Part shown: one piece after another, positions 62,023 to 64,000 of the stretch | Numbering within the stretch: the first letter of the stretch is position 1 | How the letters are laid out: every line of letters starts with the position of its first letter | NCBI GenBank assembly: GCA_017429695.1 | Contig: JAFROK010000001.1 | Coordinates: forward strand, 1-64,000 | Length of the DNA stretch: 64,000 nt | Source of the DNA: Clostridia bacterium | Lineage (GTDB): Bacteria; Bacillota; Clostridia; Christensenellales; Aristaeellaceae | Direction: 5' to 3' | Program-made: the position numbers and the translations under genes | Notes under the pieces: model-generated | The model's input: only the letters and a program-made list of their open reading frames with translations | Told to the model about the DNA's origin: nothing | Database searches by the model: none

Positions 62023-62199
62023 GCCTATATGCATGTCGGCAGCAGCGGCGGCGCCGCTATCAATGAAAAGATGGAACTGATCGGCATCACACCGGGCGGT
62101 TCCTATTCCCTTGACGGAAAAACATTCAATTACGGCGTACTGATTCCTGTAAGCGAAATCAGGCAATGCCTCAATGACTGGAACGGCATGTCATACTGA
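62023..62199 (+). pseudogene. Remnant of a trypsin-like serine protease
   Basis: The reading frame encodes HVGSSGGAAINEKMELIGI and then GKTFNYGVLIPVSEI before a stop at 62197-62199. This is the catalytic-serine strand and the following C-terminal strands of a trypsin-like (DegP/HtrA-type) peptidase. A stop codon (62011-62013) lies in the same frame just upstream and the His and Asp of the triad are absent, so it is a truncated remnant. A short product from the ATG at 62029 (56 residues) is possible but would not be active. Confidence 0.7.
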
Positions 62200-62254
62200 T
62201 TTCCTTTTGCAATATACCATATGCAGCAACAGCTTATAAGGAGAATATCGGCAG

Positions 62255-62932
62255 ATGAAGGTTTTTATATGTGGCGGAGGATCAGGGGAACAGACCATCC
62301 GGGCCGTGCGAAGGCTGAATGAAGTGATCCGGCACGATCTGCCGTGCCTGTATATCCCGCTGGCCATGGAAGAAGATCAGTATGACAACTGCTATGAATG
62401 GATTACAGGCGAACTGAACAGTGTGGATATTCCCGGTATTGAGATGGTCCGTTCAGCAGAAGAACTGGCCCGGAAGCACCTTGGGGATTACAGCTTTCTT
62501 TTTATCGGGGGCGGCAATACATTCAGACTGCTGTCCGAGATCAGGCGGGTACATATGTTCGAGCCCATACGGGAATATCTCCTAAGCGGCGGTGCAGCCT
62601 TTGGCGGCAGTGCCGGAGCGATCATCTTCGGGGAAGACCTGGAATCCTGTGCGCTGGATGATGACAATGAAGTGGGCCTGACAGATACCAAAGGGTTTGA
62701 TGTCCTGAAAGGGATTTCGTTCCTCTGCCATTTTACAAATCGGATTCCGGAGCATGATCAGCGCAGTGAGGAATATTTGCTGAAGATTTCAGATCATCGC
62801 AAAACATACGCATTACCGGAAGAGGACACCCTGTTCCTGAACGAAACGGAGGTGGAAGAGATCATCGACAGGCCGTATTATATTTTTGAGCATGGCAGGA
62901 AAACAAAAGTCCCTGCTGCGGGTAAACCCTGA
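62255..62932 (+). CDS. S51-family peptidase, peptidase E-like
   Basis: 225 residues, class I glutamine-amidotransferase-like fold. The nucleophilic serine is Ser119 in FGGSAGAIIFG. FIGGGNTFRLLSEI and the later HFTNRIPEHDQRSEEYLL supply the remaining conserved segments. Relatives release N-terminal aspartate from peptides or cleave cyanophycin-like bonds. AAGGAG precedes the ATG. Confidence 0.88.
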   Translation: MKVFICGGGSGEQTIRAVRRLNEVIRHDLPCLYIPLAMEEDQYDNCYEWITGELNSVDIPGIEMVRSAEELARKHLGDYSFLFIGGGNTFRLLSEIRRVHMFEPIREYLLSGGAAFGGSAGAIIFGEDLESCALDDDNEVGLTDTKGFDVLKGISFLCHFTNRIPEHDQRSEEYLLKISDHRKTYALPEEDTLFLNETEVEEIIDRPYYIFEHGRKTKVPAAGKP

Positions 62933-62998
62933 CGGGAACATGGATAACGGATTCCCGAGCCTGAGGAGGATATCATCAGCAAACAGGAGGAAAAGACA

Positions 62999-63367
62999 TT
63001 GGGACAGATTGAAAGGTATGAAGTACACGAGGAATGGAACCATTCCGGCCTGGTGAAAGCCGGAGACTACTGCTTCCTGAGCTATTGTGTCGGCAATATC
63101 GGCGGCACGATTGAGGAACAGATCAACGGTGCTTTTGACAACATGGAAGAGCGGCTGGCCATGGTCGGACTGACGCTTGAAAATGTTGTCCAGATGGATT
63201 GCCTGTTCAGGGATGTCTGGAACATTCCTGTCATGGAAAAAGTCATCAAAGAACGATTCAACGGAAAATATCCCGCCCGGAAATCCATCCAGACGAACTT
63301 TGCCCATGTGGGCGGTCCGGATGGCCTGCAGTTCCAGGCGGACGCAATCGCGTACTGCGGTAAATGA
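62999..63367 (+). CDS. RidA family protein
   Basis: 122 residues. SGLVKAGDYCFLSYCVGNIGGTIEEQINGAFDNM, LENVVQMDCLFRD and FQADAIAYCG are the RidA fold segments. The arginine of the deaminase active site found in typical RidA (ARxxxEV) is not in the usual place (PARKSIQTNFAHVG), so it is probably another Rid subgroup. TTG start with AGGAGG eight bases upstream. Confidence 0.85.
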   Translation: MGQIERYEVHEEWNHSGLVKAGDYCFLSYCVGNIGGTIEEQINGAFDNMEERLAMVGLTLENVVQMDCLFRDVWNIPVMEKVIKERFNGKYPARKSIQTNFAHVGGPDGLQFQADAIAYCGK

Positions 63368-63402
63368 AACCCGGGAAGATTTATCTGAAGGAGGAACAGA
63401 AA

Positions 63403-63951
63403 ATGGAATTTACAGGGAAAGACTCAGTGATCACACCGGAAACTGTGTTTATCATCGGAACGTATGATGAGAACGGCGTGCCGAATGCCATGAACGCAGC
63501 ATGGGCGATGCAGAGCGATATGGGAGAAATCACCATCATGCTCGGCAAGCACAAGACGACGGAAAATTTTGAGAAGACCGGCGCCTTCACAGTGGCCTAC
63601 GGGACTGTGGATACTGTGCTGATCTCGGACTACTTTGGCGTGGAAACCGGGAAAAAGGTCAACAAGATCGAAAAAGCCGGATGCCATGTGCATCAGAGCC
63701 AGCATGTAAACGCCCCGATTATTGAAGAATACCCCCTGACGCTGGAGTGCAAAGTCCGGTCCTGGGATCCAAGCACCGGATACCTGATCGGCGAAATCGT
63801 TGCCTCGCAGGCGGATGAAAGCATTCTGACCGACGGCAAGGTGGACCTGGGCAAACTGAAACCGATTATTTTCGATCCTTCCTTCAATGTTTACCGTGTG
63901 GTGGGGGAACCGGTCGGGAATGCGTTTAAAGACGGACTGCAGTTAAAATAA
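63403..63951 (+). CDS. Flavin reductase-like domain protein
   Basis: 182 residues, FMN-binding split barrel. VFIIGTYDENGVPNAMNAAWAMQ, ITIMLGKHKTTENFEKTGAFTV and GCHVHQSQHVNAPIIEEYPLTLECKV match the flavin reductase family used by many anaerobes. GGAGG lies eight bases before the ATG at 63403. A longer frame from 63364 overlaps the RidA stop. It is the last gene in the window. Confidence 0.88.
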   Translation: MEFTGKDSVITPETVFIIGTYDENGVPNAMNAAWAMQSDMGEITIMLGKHKTTENFEKTGAFTVAYGTVDTVLISDYFGVETGKKVNKIEKAGCHVHQSQHVNAPIIEEYPLTLECKVRSWDPSTGYLIGEIVASQADESILTDGKVDLGKLKPIIFDPSFNVYRVVGEPVGNAFKDGLQLK

Positions 63952-64000
63952 TGGGACTGCCTGCAGGTACCGGTTATGCAGGGATACAGCATGCAAGAAA

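Overview
The window reads as a chromosomal segment of a Gram-positive, fermentative gut- or rumen-type anaerobe of the Clostridia (Bacillota). The basis is AGGAGG-type ribosome sites before nearly every gene, ATG/GTG/TTG starts, good sigma-A promoters, a PTS for sugar uptake, the Bacillota gene orders ylxM-ffh-rpsP-khpA-rimM-trmD and (yabM)-(yabN/mazG)-hup-rqcP, oligoendopeptidase F, QueH, a secreted GH5 cellulase, and a fairly GC-rich codon style (CTG, CGG, GCG). A Christensenellales/Aristaeella-like rumen lineage is my guess from general style only; no marker here fixes it. I see no rRNA, tRNA, CRISPR array, phage or insertion sequence.

Layout. 1-1335: apt and a small secreted protein, converging on a shared terminator. 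1.6-8.5 kb: a four-gene signalling operon (helical membrane sensor-like protein, family-3 solute-binding protein, a 1253-residue membrane/propeller/HD-GYP protein and a BMP-type binding protein) with no transporter permease. 8.5-11.6 kb: a self-cleaving-type XRE-S24 repressor with its own operators and a small partner gene, then a GGDEF protein with a LacI-like sensor. 11.8-13.6 kb: uridine kinase and an Ig-like secreted protein. 13.7-22.2 kb: a long minus-strand run, ylxM-ffh, rpsP-khpA-rimM-trmD, a small membrane protein, then barstar-MBL-comEC-holA. 22.3-23.6 kb: a peptidoglycan-binding secreted protein.

23.8-30 kb is a sugar block: PfkB kinase, HAD phosphatase, PTS EIIBCA, HPr and Enzyme I. 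It joins uptake, phosphorylation and the general PTS proteins; the HPr lacks the regulatory serine. 30-38.4 kb holds topB, pepF, UDP-GlcNAc 2-epimerase, pyruvyl transferase, rpmB and two glycosyltransferases (surface polysaccharide). 38.5-42.5 kb holds a NYN nuclease with two LOTUS domains, small membrane proteins, queH and upp. 42.5-49.2 kb holds a GH127-like protein, a tRNA-dihydrouridine synthase and a translationally coupled triplet of uncharacterised secreted proteins.

49.3-57.1 kb runs on the minus strand: ispDF, rqcP, hup, mazG, a SpoVB/MurJ-like flippase, then the trkH-trkA potassium system. 57.2-64 kb runs on the plus strand: GH5 cellulase, a 44-residue membrane peptide, two Nudix proteins (one fused to a cysteine-rich DUF3795-like domain), GNAT, a two-gene chromate-type transporter, the remnant of a trypsin-like protease, an S51 peptidase, RidA and a flavin reductase.

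Three kinds of short dispersed repeats sit in the intergenic gaps: a bulged hairpin whose two copies differ by compensating base changes, a roughly 28-bp imperfect palindrome, and arrays of TCAGTTATC-like units. One hairpin copy has been read into the 3-prime end of the pyruvyl transferase gene.
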